A stretch of DNA of 64,000 nucleotides from positions 4,350,134 to 4,414,133 of the forward strand of contig CM055618.1 in assembly GCA_029379385.1 (NCBI GenBank). Direction: 5' to 3'. Below, one piece after another: positions 1-10,257 of the stretch. The DNA comes from Quillaja saponaria. Lineage: Eukaryota > Streptophyta > Magnoliopsida > Fabales > Quillajaceae. The notes beneath the pieces were generated by a model. The model was given only the letters and a program-made list of their open reading frames with translations, made no database searches and was not told the DNA's origin. A program made the translations under genes and the position numbers. Within the stretch, counting starts at the first letter, position 1. Each line of letters opens with the position of its first letter.

Positions 1-1
1 G

Positions 2-928
2 TCGTTACCACCGTTTACCATCAAACATAAATGGTTTTATACAACTTTTAGTGAAAAAGAAAGAGATTACTGGATCTCTATGCACAAGCAGTATATGGAA
101 AAATATAAAAAGAAGCCAGCATTCTTTAAGTGGCTTGAACGAGCCTTTAGGTTCCATAAAAAAGATTGGCCCAATTTTGAGGATCCTAAGTTCGTTAATG
201 TTCTAGAAACTGCTTATCAAAACTTTTTCACTAGGGAGGGAAAGAATATAGTAGCAGTTCATCCCCCAGAGTCATCACTTTCAGTCAAAAAGTCTAAAGG
301 AGAAATAATAGCTAATCCTTACTCAACTATACCAAAAGAAGCATCCACGTCAAGTGCCTTGGTTGAAATTTCCAACCAAAATAATTATACCAATTTATTC
401 CTTCAATCTCTAGGAAAACAGTCTTCAAGGATAGAAAATTTTCTAATCCAAGAAAAGTCGTCCCAATAGATAATTCCTCAGACTTCAGGATCTTCTAATA
501 ATTCTGCTAAGATAGATCCAATCATGATGAAACCTCCACCAGAAGTCCATCTGAAATTCAAAAAAGAATCTAGAATTAATGATAAAAACTTTGTGGATGA
601 ATTAGTCAACAGGTTACAGAATCTGAATATATCTGAAAAGAAAACTGTCAACATGCTGATTCAAAACCAGGAAAAGTCATCCAAAGAAGACTCACATTTA
701 GAAGTTAATAAGCTTCATTGGAATAAGACAACTCCAACTGCTCCATCTAAAATGTATTACCCAAGACCTTCACCATTAGATCTTCAGTACGAAGATAATG
801 TTATTCAAGATAGGGTCCAGTTTGATGGTAAGTCCATAGTTGAGTGGAATATTGATGGACTGGCAGAATACCAAATCCTTCAAACAACAAAACACATGCT
901 AATGTATGTTGTAGCATGTAGCATGTAG
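2..928 (+). pseudogene. EPRV ORF1 fragment between movement and coat protein, open at left edge
   Basis: Endogenous pararetrovirus polyprotein piece that enters the window from the left edge already in frame. One reading frame runs from base 2 to 928, broken once by a TAG at 467-469. It matches, residue by residue, the minus-strand copies at 14620-15470 and 47900-48660, with shared motifs such as HKQYMEKY, FKWLERAFRFHKKDWPNFEDPK and SSALVEISNQNN. The region precedes the coat protein in caulimovirid polyproteins. This copy has about 22 extra residues after FFTREGKN that copies A and C lack. Near 905-925 a short duplication (gtagcat twice) shifts the frame. Family assignment is by shared sequence with copies that carry RT and movement motifs. 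It is not a functional gene. Confidence 0.8.
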
Positions 929-1136
929 GTCCAATGGTAACACTGACAGAGAAATAGCCTTAGCCATAATCAGTGGGTTTACAGGACAATTGTTAGGATG
1001 GTGGGATTTCCATATGTCAGATATCTCTAAACAAGAGATCTTAAATTCTGTGAAACAGGAATGAAAAGTCAAAGACTGGTTATTATGAATCCAGTAAGAA
1101 ACCTTTAGTCAAGGAAGCTAATTACAAAAAAGTTCC
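927..1136 (+). pseudogene. EPRV coat protein N-terminal fragment with internal deletion
   Basis: Continuation of the EPRV fragment in a shifted frame. It reads the coat-protein motif with TDREIALAIISGFTGQ and LLGWWDF, as in copy A near 14490-14600. At about 1061-1063 the sequence jumps from the equivalent of copy A 14466 to the equivalent of 13930, so about 535 bp of coat-protein core is missing. It then reads a short part just before the zinc knuckle and stops matching at about 1136, where Athila-type LTR sequence begins. Confidence 0.75.
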
Positions 1137-1272
1137 AATTAGTTAATCAATCAATTCATTGTATTTCTATGAGAATTGAATTAAGCAAGGTTCATTAAAA
1201 AAAAAAAAAAACCTAAATTGGCCACACAAGATATATAAGTATGTGTCATCCTATATACAAAACAAACTCAAC
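1137..1272 (-). mobile_element. Athila/Tat-type LTR, distal part (split by solo LTR)
   Basis: On the minus strand this matches the LTR at 53575-53700: a stretch with tatagga, then 'gtgtagccaa' and 'cttaattcaattctcat'. Its other half lies at 3636-3975, with a 2.36-kb LTR inserted between. A poly-A run at about 1197-1211 is internal. Confidence 0.65.
1268..1272. repeat. Target-site duplication TCAAC, left copy
   Basis: TCAAC immediately left of the solo LTR. The same five bases flank it on the right at 3636-3640. Removing the insert and one copy restores a continuous Athila-type LTR order, so this is the integration footprint. Confidence 0.8.
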
Positions 1273-3430
1273 TCTCACACCCCCAAATGGAAGTGTGACT
1301 AGCTAGCAGAATGGGTATCCATACCCCCGTAACCTTGAATATTCAAGTAATGTGCGTCACAACTTAGAAACACATTATAGTTAATACTACTAAATATTAT
1401 AGAGTTAAAATAAAATCCAGTATCGACAATTAAACATAAAACGATTATTGAAAATATTGGCAGAGTTTTCCCATACAGTGGAACATACCCATAACATAAA
1501 CAAACAATTTGGTTACAAAGTCAATAATGAATTATAATATCATAATATACAGAGGAGCTCCGCTCCTAACAAAACATGTAATCATCATGGTAAACTCAGT
1601 ATATATCTCTAACATTAATGCAGAACACCTAAAGTGACTGCAAGTGTCTTCCTTTACAATCCAAGTATGCGATATCCGAGATATACTTTGCCACAGCAAA
1701 GTCAACAGGTAGCAACTCTATAGCGATCAATAGCAGTTTCCTGGAAACTAAATAAAAAACACAAAGGAAAGAATGTGTCACAAGACTTAGTGAGCAAATC
1801 AAGTACCCTATGGGTAACAGCATAGTTTTAAAAATCATATTTAAATTTATTCATGCACATACGTAATTATCATGGTCATACAATCACAATTCGCTTAGTT
1901 CACAATTTCAAAATAGCAAACAAATCATACAAGCAAACCTACAATTAAACAACCAATTAAACAATCAAAGGGCGAACGAGTAATTCAGCCCTGCACAACA
2001 ATATCTCTCCCCCACTGAGCATTTATGCACCCGCACAACAAGTGATTCTCCGTACACAAATCCATCCCACCAAGGCTGAGCACTCCAATTGTTTTTAAAA
2101 CAATTGTCAGAATCAGAACAACTCATATCAATTTTCAAATTCAAATAGCCTAGGTGCACCTGGACTTTAATTTCAAAGATGAAAACCATTTCTCATAAAA
2201 CACATTGTTGGCCCTTATCAATCACATACCATTCAATTAAATCATTGAAATACTTATTTGTTTATTTTGCCTTATAACACAACAATTCAAATATACTTAT
2301 AGTTGCACAAAAAAAATCTGATAACAATAAAGCACATAATTTACTCACTAGATCAAGGACGTGATTCGTCTATCCATCTAGTCTGCGAAGGTGTTGCAAT
2401 ATCCACGACATGCTCTAGAGCTGAAAAATAAATAAATCAGAAATTCATATATATTATTTATAGTAATAGTCATATATCTAATTCTATATAAGCTATTCCA
2501 TTTTAACTCATATTAATATTTATATACATGTGATTATTACCAAGGATACCCAACACTTAATTAGTCATTATCATCAGTGAACTAATTAAGTAACAAACTT
2601 TTCGTACGGAATTGCAAGTAATTACTAGTTATGATTATTTTTAGTACACTTCTTCTTTAACTAAATTCAATTAGTCCTTGATTTCATTTTAATATTCCAT
2701 GAACATCTACCTATATTTGTATAGCAATAGGTAGTCTTCCACTCTCTCATTCCACCCACGGCCACACCTTTTTCTTTTACTATTCACTTGCTTGCTTTAC
2801 TAGTTTATCCTTAACACAAGCATTCATTTACAGCCCTATCCCCCTTCACAGCACAAACAAAATCAGATTCATGTGTTCACCTTCCAAAGGCATCCCACGG
2901 CCGAAATGGCCAACCTTTTCCAGCCAACTTCATTGGGCCAGGACACTGCTTGCGCCTATGGAAGTTTTGCTGCCATGACCAAATCATCACCCCCCTTCCA
3001 CATCTTAAGCTCGGCTGGCAATTCAAAGGAAACGGTGCCAACAAAATCTGCTAACCCTCACTGTCATCCCCATACACCATAATCTGAATCCAATTTCACC
3101 ACAACACCCCTATACCATCTAAGACTTCAAACTAACTAGAGATTGGTGCTGCTAGTATTAAAACCCCCAAACCAAACTGTAATTCAGGCAGTCAACATAT
3201 TTCATACCAAAATCAACTATAAGAACTTATTCAACTAGCAAATAGAGCATAGGAACTAAGTTACTAACATAGGAATGGTGAGGGAACCATCTAACTACCT
3301 TCCACAAGTTCAATAAGCCTAGCAAAAGTTGGAGAATTCACGTGATCGACAACAGGGGGAAAGCAGAATTTTGGGAAGACTAAGTCAGCTAGAGAAAGAA
3401 GAAGAGGAGAAAATTAATTAAATAATGTAA

Positions 3431-3470
<40 letters not shown>

Positions 3471-3635
3471 CCAATCAATTTAAAATCCTACTAAAATACC
3501 TTTATAAAAAAAAAAAATTAAGTTCCAATCAACTAATAAGGTTATAATTATTAATTTTATAAATATACACATATATATTCTTTATAACCTATGCACAATA
3601 TTCCAAATTATGCGTTACATCCTCAAGTTATAACA
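1273..3635 (-). mobile_element. Solo LTR of a Ty3/gypsy (chromovirus-like) element, 2363 bp
   Basis: A single LTR with no internal domain. Read on the minus strand it begins TGTTATAACTTGAGG and ends in GGGGGTGTGAGA, where the expected terminal CA has become GA. It is flanked by a perfect TCAAC duplication. A second copy starts at 61694 and ends GGGTGTGACA; shorter relatives lie at 12775-13165 and 26355-27400. Related sequence in plus orientation (about 57480-58830) lies downstream of Tekay-like pol on the same strand, which is why this family is tentatively placed with chromoviruses. The short open frame at 2873-3082 has no recognisable domain and is not called. Confidence 0.75.
3431..3470. 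repeat. Microsatellite (TC)n followed by (TA)n
   Basis: A run of TC dinucleotides of about 26 bases passes directly into a TA run of about 14 bases, inside the solo LTR. The second LTR copy has an expanded TA tract in the matching region near 63920-63980. Confidence 0.95.
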
Positions 3636-3975
3636 TCAACCAACTAAGTGAATGAATTCAAATGCGTTATATCATTCAAGGCTAACCTAGATTCCCTTTG
3701 TCAAGGTACCTCTAAATTACTAAATCAATCTAATTGATGATCAAACAATTAGAAGCAATGAATATAGACTAACATAAATATCATAATTATCAAACCCTAA
3801 GCAAACCATAGATAAAATTAAGTCAAGCTACATGTGAGTTCCGTTATAATCCTAGAAAAAGGATTTAGCTCATGCTATTGAATGTAAACATGACTACAAC
3901 TAAACAAATCATCAAGAACATACAAAGAAACTAAAAGGAAGGAGGGAATAAGAGAGTGCATTACAAAGACTAACA
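3636..3975 (-). mobile_element. Athila/Tat-type LTR, proximal part
   Basis: The minus strand reads the LTR segment containing 'ctcacatgtagcttgactta', 'tatctatggtttgcttaggg' and 'gaattcattcacttagttgg'. The same order occurs at 51670-51860 and 53370-53575. It abuts decayed RT sequence of the minus-strand gypsy element at about 3975. Confidence 0.7.
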
Positions 3976-4541
3976 GACATCCTTCTAAAAGCAAAGGTGC
4001 TAAAAGGACAAGTAAAAGTGGTATTTTCTTAGTCCTTTGGGGCTATAGCTATTTGGTTATACCCATAATAACTATCTAAAAAGAAGTAAAATTCTTTACC
4101 CGCCAACCAATTAAGAACTTGATTAATAAAAGGAAGAGGAAAGTGGTCTTTCCTTGTGGCCTTGGAGTTGGCCACAATTGTTATCCCTCCTTTCTTTGGT
4201 ATGCACTAAATTGGACTTACTTATGAGCAATCCGAGATGGGGTATATGATGCCTACATATAGCAATTTTATAACTTCCTTCTTGACTACCTCTTTCATGC
4301 TTGGATTGAGCCACCTTTAATGGTCAATGGTGTCTTTTTGACTATCCTCCATCAAAATTTTATGAATGCAAAAGAAAAGGTTTTTGCCTTTGATGTCAGC
4401 AATGGTCCATCCTAGTGCCTTCTTGTATTCTCTTAGTATACGAAGGAGTGTCTCTTCCTGCATGTTAGTAAGAGTAGTAGAAATAGTAACAGGCACAATA
4501 GATAATGGACTAGTAAAAGCATATCTTAGATATGGTGGCAA
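3950..4541 (-). pseudogene. Ty3/gypsy (Athila/Tat-like) reverse transcriptase remnant
   Basis: Broken RT of a minus-strand OTA-clade Ty3/gypsy element. In order from 4541 it shows the conserved pre-RT stretch (GWTIADIKG, IHKILMED), WLNPSMKEVVKKEVIKLL, a PKKGGITIV segment, then FPLPFINQVLNWL, a YFFLDSYYGYNQI segment and ENTTFTCPFSTFAFRRM. Homology fades after RRM, before the catalytic xxDD box, where LTR sequence begins. Stops and frameshifts divide it, including one at 4315. The relatives at 18779-19394 and 30947-31594 retain more of the domain. Confidence 0.8.
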
Positions 4542-4879
4542 CTACTTTAGCTCCAATGTAGGTGGCATTTCAATAGAGGGCTTAGAAGCTGAGGTGTAGA
4601 TACAGGAATGTCTAGAGATTCAAACTTCAAGTTTGATCTTGCTATAAATGGTGAAATATTTAATAATTTCATGCACTTAATAAAATCATCATCTTCACAA
4701 TTAGTACTAGAAATTATAGATGCTTCAATAGTCAATAGGATAATTATCTAAACATATCTCTTGAGGAGGATTTACCTATCTTCTTAGTCTTGAACACATT
4801 AAATGTTACCTCTTAGTCTTGAACCCTCATGGTAAGCTCACCTTTTTGCACATCAATTAGGGTTCTACTTGTAGCTAAG

Positions 4880-5175
4880 AAAGGTCTTCCAAGAATGAGG
4901 GGGATTTACCTATCTTCTTCCATGTCAAGCATAATAAAATCAGCAGGAAAAATCAATTTATTAACTTTTACTAGCACATCCTCTACTATTCCCCTTGGAT
5001 AGGTTAGAGACCTATCAGCTAGTTGCAATGTAACTGAAGCAGGCTTAACTTCCCCCAAACCTAATTTCTGGTATACAGACAAAGGCATTAAATTAATACT
5101 AGCTCCTAGATCACATAAAGCCTAACCAAAAAATTGAGTACCAACAGTGCAAGGGATAGTAAAACTACCTAGATC
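4880..5175 (-). pseudogene. Ty3/gypsy retroviral-type aspartic protease remnant
   Basis: The minus strand reads an ALCDLGASINLMPLSVYQKL segment, where DLGAS is the catalytic motif of this lineage. It continues through VTLQLADRSLTYPRGIVEDV and VNKLIFPADFIMLDMEEDR, typical of Athila/Tat proteases. A frame break separates the catalytic triad region (5088-5175) from the rest. It lies between the gag linker (5226-5640) and RT (3950-4541), in the normal gag-protease-RT order. Confidence 0.8.
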
Positions 5176-5225
5176 CTTTAACTTTAGTGGGAGTTTCTTT
5201 TGTAGTATAGCACTACATTCTTCAG

Positions 5226-5670
5226 TTAGAGCAACAGTTTCATCCTTTTATTCTTGGACAAGATGTCCTTCATGAACTTGACATAGCTCGGCATTTGTTC
5301 TAAGGCTTCAATAAATGGTATGTTGATGTGAAGCTTTTTGAACACTTCTAGGAGCTTTTGGAATTGCTTGTCAAGATTCTTCTTATGAAATCTTTGAGAA
5401 AAGGGTAGTGGTGGAGTAGGGACATTAGATTCATTAGGTTGAACTTTTTCCTTTTTCTTTTTAATTGAATTGTCTACTTCAATTGGTTTGTGCACAACTT
5501 CAATTTGTTTATTTGGCTCCTCTTCTGTTTTACCACTTCTAAGGGTGATGGCCTTGCATTGCTCTTTGTCCTTCTTTGGATTAGGCTCAGTGTCACTAGG
5601 AAGGGAACCTTGTGGCCTATTAGTTAAGGCATTGGCCAACTGGCCAATTTGTGTCTCAAGTGTCTAGGGC
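5226..5670 (-). pseudogene. Ty3/gypsy gag C-terminus and gag-protease linker
   Basis: An open stretch of about 137 codons on the minus strand. It begins ANALTNRPQGSLPSDTEPNP and includes the AITLRSGK motif usual for Athila/Tat gag C-termini. It then has a Lys/Glu-rich linker, PPLPFSQRFHKKNLDKQFQK and FKKLHINIPFIEALEQMPSY. The start codon is internal, because upstream gag is missing. At about 5640-5670 the element is cut and joined to plus-strand gypsy 3' sequence. Confidence 0.8.
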
Positions 5671-6990
5671 ACTACAATGCCTAAAGGCTAGCACCCAAAA
5701 GCTGGCACCCCAGCAAGCCCATTTTGTCCGTTTTGACCCCTTTCAACTTCTTTTCAAGCTTGGAAACTTTAAATACAATGTGGAGAAGGAATATATTCTT
5801 TCTAACTTGCCTAAATTCCAGGGAGTATTTCTATCCTTATTCATTTTGAATATTTTTAAAATTGAAGACAATGTTCGTCTTAAGTTTGGGGGGTATTGGG
5901 TTGTTTTGTTTTGATGTATGCTTGTAATTTTCATAGGTTGTTTAGCTAGCCAATATGTTATTATTCTTTTATGATGAAATCACTCATCCTATGATAAGAT
6001 GTTAGTTTTCACATGCTCTTGACATTCATGTTAAATTTTTAAGTTCGTAGCATAGGATGTGATTTCCAACACTTTTATGCACTTTTATTTAGTTAGAAAC
6101 CTTATAAATGTGTTTAATTCTCTTTTTAGGTGAGATCCTAGACAAAAGCTAAGTTAGGAACATGATTTAGGTCATCTTTGGACCATTTGAACTTTTCATG
6201 CCAACCTTAATATATTGTATCCCTAGTTTACCGCATTGAGCTTAGTTTGACCTTTTTCATATTAATTTTTCCCCTAACCCAAAAATAAAAATTTGTATCA
6301 AATTAGAACTGGTAACTAATCCCAACATTGAGGTATAGAAAAAACTCATATAAGCAAAAAATCTCAAATATCCTTGATCATTATTGATAGTCCAAGACCA
6401 TATGTATTGATAGATAGAACTTTTATAATTTCCTTTTGCACCCTTTACTTTTAAGCACATTGATCTTTCTAGGAAGATTACGGAATTATATGATGGAAAA
6501 AAAGGGAGTTAATTTGTGTTCCTTGTTCTCCTCGTTCTTCATGATTGAATGTAATAAGCTTGGGGGTGTGCCATGGAGTTGTTAAGAAGGAATGTGTTCT
6601 TCAAGTAAAGGAAGTACCTTATGCTTTTTGTTATAGCAGTGAGGGCAATGTTAATTTTAAGTTTAGGGGTATGGCAATTCTTTTGAATTACGATCAAAAT
6701 TCCTTCAAATTGTGAATAAAAATGGGAGGAGTGAAGAACAAAAAAAGTGTGAATTTATGGGAGATAAAAGAAAAGTGGAAGCCAAGTATGAGTGTATTAC
6801 TTGGAATGTGAAGGGAGTTCCAACAAGGTCCTAGAATGAATAATGTGCCTAGGGTGATTTTGAGTCTTATAACTTCTTTTTATCATAAGTGGAGAGAGAG
6901 TTGAAAAGCGCATTTATCGATTTGAATGCTAAATGTGATTTTACCTGGCTATAAACTTCTGGATTGGATGCATTCCTTTGTTAAAAGATA
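5666..6990 (+). mobile_element. 3' non-coding region of a plus-strand Athila/Tat element, upstream copy
   Basis: Closely matches 10420-11720 in the same orientation. Shared landmarks are 'ggctagcaccc', 'ccctttcaacttcttttcaa', 'aatacaatgtggagaagga', the polypurine-like 'aagtttgggggg' at 5882, 'aagcttgggggtg' at 6556 and 'acacacctattg' near 7000. It has no sustained reading frame. In this lineage the space between pol and the 3' LTR is long and largely non-coding. Confidence 0.65.
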
Positions 6991-7921
6991 ATGAACACAC
7001 ACCTATTGGAAGTCTAATTTGGGCTCAAAATGCACTATTCAAGGAAGGCTGCCTAGGAGACGGGCACCCCAGGGCCAGAAAGTTGTAGCCATGGCGCCAA
7101 AAAGCTGAGGTCACAGTGCCTAAACCACTGTAAAGTTGTCCAAGAAGCTTAGGTAGGGATATAAGAGGGACTACTTTTAGGACTTAGAGACAATTGGAAA
7201 CACAAGTTAGCTATGTTTTTTCTAGAGTATGATAGCTTATCAAAGGTGCAAGGAAGCAAGAGGAGTAAGGATCGTAGGAGCTTGAAGACTGACAACCTCA
7301 TAGCTTTCTCTATACACTAAGTAGCATGGAGGAGTTTCCTTTCCAGAATTGCAACTAGAACTCAACATGTAGCTTGGTAATATTTTATCTATGGATTGCT
7401 TAGGTTTTGGTATATGTTTTATTTAATTCGTTTTATGCTTAATGCCTCTAATTGATTGGCCATCTCTTAGATTGAATTAGGAAATCTAAAGGAACTTGGG
7501 AAGGGGAATTTAGGTTAAGCCTTGAATGAATTAGCACTTATTTGAATTCAACACACATTGTTAAGTTGATTTGTGTATAGGATAGGAATACACATATATG
7601 CCTTTGTGTAGCCAATTTAGGTATGATCTTAATGAGTTTTGCTTAACTTAATTCACATAGGAATATGCAAATTGTTTATGAATCCTAGGTTAATAATTCT
7701 TTTCCATAACTAAGCAAGTCAAGATAATAATAATTCAGGCGAAGTGTTGAGGGAAGTTGTAGTTCTAGGTTTATCTCCAGTTTATCCTTGTGTTAATTTG
7801 CTGTTTGTATAAATTAGTTCATAATCTACCCAAATTGCAATTGTTTGAATAAACTCCTTCTGGGAATGATACTCTACATTACTTGAGAATGATATGTACA
7901 CTTGCATAGGTTTTTGTGTCA
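6991..7921 (+). mobile_element. Athila/Tat-type LTR, first copy of the 5666-12535 element
   Basis: Carries the family landmarks 'gagcttgaagactgacaacc', 'tatctatggattgcttaggt', 'aagccttgaatgaattagca' and 'gggaatgatactctac'. It ends near 7921 in tttttgtgtca. The same order recurs at 11770-12535. The 5' edge is ill-defined because about 90 bases present in the second copy are missing. The coding region begins after 8040, so this acts as the 5' LTR. No intact primer site is visible just downstream. Confidence 0.65.
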
Positions 7922-8019
7922 AGTTTTTGTTAATATTGATACCAACCAGTTCTAGTTTTAAATCAATAACTTTTTTTTTTTTTCAGGTACTCTTGATCGT
8001 GCATGCGAAGAACTCGTAA

Positions 8020-8820
8020 CTTGGAGCTTATTCTTTTGGTTCCTTAGATCGATAAGACATATAGAAAACTTCGAAGGAGAAGCAACAAGCATAAAGCCAA
8101 ATTCCAGCAATGGCTAATGATCAAGAACCCAAGTTCTTGCAGGACTTTGTAATTCCTCTTGCACACTCCACATTTAAGCATAAAAAGGCTGGCAATCCAA
8201 GCCAATGATTTTGAAATCAAGCACAACCAAATCCAAATGATTCAGCAGATGGTGCAATTTTATGAATTTCCAAATGATGATCCGAAATCCCACCTTATAA
8301 GCTTCTTGGAGCTTTGTGACACTTTCAAAATCATTGGAGTTTTGGATGATGTAATGAGTTGAGCCTCTTTCCTTTCTCACTTCGAGAAATGGCAAAGAGC
8401 TGGCTGCTTGCACTCCCCTACTACTTTATTACAACATGAGAAGAATTGGCCCAAAAGTTTTTAGCCAAATTCTTTCCACCAGCCAAAACATCCAAGTTAC
8501 AAAATAAAATCACTTCTTTCATGCAACTTGTGTCTGAATCTCTTTATGAAGCATGGGATCTTTTAAAGGAGTTGCTTAGAAGATATAACAGTTTGTTGAT
8601 CAAAACAAGGATGATAATTGATGTAGCAGCTGGTGGGGCTTTAATGGGGAAAATCCTTGATGAAGCATTTGAATTAATTGAGGAGATGGCTGCCAATAAC
8701 TATCAATGGCCTTCCAAAACACTGTCGACTCAAAAAGTTGCTAGAGTTCATGAGTTGGATACCGTTAACACAAATAGCTTTCTTGTGAAAGAAAATTGAC
8801 ACTCTTGGAGAACAATTAAA
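8020..8820 (+). pseudogene. Ty3/gypsy (Athila/Tat) gag
   Basis: Gag capsid region of the plus-strand element. In successive frames it reads AIQANDFEIKHNQIQMIQQM, PNDDPKSHLISFLELCDTFK, ELAQKFLAKFFPPAKTSKLQ, NKITSFMQLVSESLYEAWDL and AAGGALMGKILDEAFELIEE. These are hallmark strings of the retrotransposon gag family (PF03732 type) in this clade. A possible original start is the ATG at 8110 (MANDQEPKFLQ). Stops at about 8360 and 8797 and several frameshifts disable it. Confidence 0.85.
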
Positions 8821-9390
8821 AAGAAGCCAAGCTATGGCTTATGAGATGTGTGGGGGATTCATATGCAAAAGAGTTGTGCCAAAACAACCATGATGTTGCA
8901 AATTACTTAAGCAATTACAATAGGCAGCAAGGTAATCTTACTCCAACACCTATAATCTAGGGCAGAGAAACCACCCAAATTTTTCTTGGAGTAATCAAGG
9001 GAAATCCAATAAAGCAAAGATCCAATGAAGTAAAGCTCACTTATCCAATTGGTGTTTGGTCACAAACACAAATTCCTACACTTGAAAAGAAGCCATCTAC
9101 TAAAGAATTATTTGTGCAATACATATCCAAGATGAATTCCATAATCCAAATCCAAGTGGCATCACTTAGGAACCTTGAGAATCAAATAGGCTAGCTAGCC
9201 AATGCCATTACAAGCCGTTCTCAAGTTGCTCTACCTAGTGATATTGTACAAAATCCAAGATAAGGGAATCCTAATATGGAGGATTGTAAAGCCATCAAAA
9301 GGAGGTTCAAGCTCCCAATGAAAATTCTTCTACATACCCACCTCTACCTTTCCCTCAACGCCTTCAAAAGCCAAAGCTTGATTAGAAATT
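8821..9390 (+). pseudogene. Gag C-terminus and linker of the plus-strand gypsy element
   Basis: Decayed continuation of gag. The reading frames give ELCQNNHDVANYLSNYNRQQ-like and NSIIQIQVASLRNLENQIG segments, the latter a conserved helix before the AITLRSGK region. The LANAITSRSQVALPSD stretch corresponds to ANALTNRPQGSLPSD in the minus-strand element at 5600. No zinc knuckle can be read with confidence. Confidence 0.65.
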
Positions 9391-9990
9391 TTATAAATTT
9401 GTGGAGGCATTTAAGAAGTTGCACATCAACATTCCTTTTATACAAGATCTTGAACAAATGCCTACATATGTCAAGTTTATAAAGGATATCTTATCTAAGA
9501 AGTGTAAAATAGAGGACCACGAAATAGTTGCTTTAACCAAAGAGTGTTGTGCTATCCTCCAAAAGAAACTACCACCAAAGCTCAAGGATCCGGGTAGTTT
9601 CAACATACCAATTTCTTTTGGCAAGTCCTTTAGTGGTAGAGCTTTATGTGACTTGGGAGCAAGCATCAACTTGAAGGTTGGACTTAAAAAGGGAAGAACA
9701 AACCAACTAAGGTGACCTTGCAACTAGCAGATTGGTCACAAGCTTATCCAAGGGGAATCATTAGAGATGTCCTAATCAAAGTGGATAAGTTATTTTGGGG
9801 AAGATAAGGAAATCTCCATTATTTAGGGGAGAACATTCTTAGCCAAGAAGTGATGTTTGACATTTTCAAGGCTATGATGTTTCCTTTTGGAACCGATGAA
9901 TGTTATGCAATTGAAGTTGTGCATGAAGGAGTTCAAGAAAAGATTACTCCTCTTGACACACCTTTACCTTTAAAGCACTCTTCAATTCGT
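9391..9990 (+). pseudogene. Ty3/gypsy aspartic protease (DLGAS type)
   Basis: Starts with FKKLHINIPFIQDLEQMPTY. It continues through CCAILQKKLPPKLKDPGSF and IPISFGKSFSGRALCDLGAS, which carries the catalytic Asp-Leu-Gly-Ala-Ser. After a break near 9715 it continues with the substrate-binding part (QLADW, YPRGI, GRTFLA in other frames) and MFDIFKAMMFPFGTDECYAI. RT, RNase H and the integrase core should follow but are absent. Confidence 0.8.
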
Positions 9991-10257
9991 AGGCCACCAC
10001 CCTTGAAGACTACAAGCTCAAGAAGAAAGAAAGCTATCAAGTGGTGGGATCAAACAATAAGGAAGCTAAAGCTCTTGAAGGAGATTCCCAAAGGAGATCA
10101 TGCCATGGCCAATACAAGCTCACAAAAAAAAAAATACAAGAGGAATTGGAAGAGATTTATGAATTTTGAAGAAAATAATTGTCCTAAAACTTCCATGGCT
10201 TGGGAGGACAAGGCTAAGCATACAAAAGTCAAGCTAACGACTACAAATTCGTCCTAG
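9990..10257 (+). pseudogene. Protease C-terminus fused to pol tail (RT-integrase deleted)
   Basis: An open frame of 135 codons starts at 9850. Its first part is the end of the protease region. Its last part (NNCPKTSMAWEDKAKHTKVK, LTTTNSS) resembles the very end of pol in this lineage. The roughly 3 kb expected for RT, RNase H and integrase is missing, so an internal deletion joins protease to the pol tail. The deletion point lies between about 9950 and 10120. Confidence 0.55.

Noticed and set aside
2873..3082. 69-codon open frame on the plus strand
   Set aside because: It lies inside a solo LTR, has Pro/Ser-rich low-information composition, and the corresponding region of the other LTR copy does not keep the frame.
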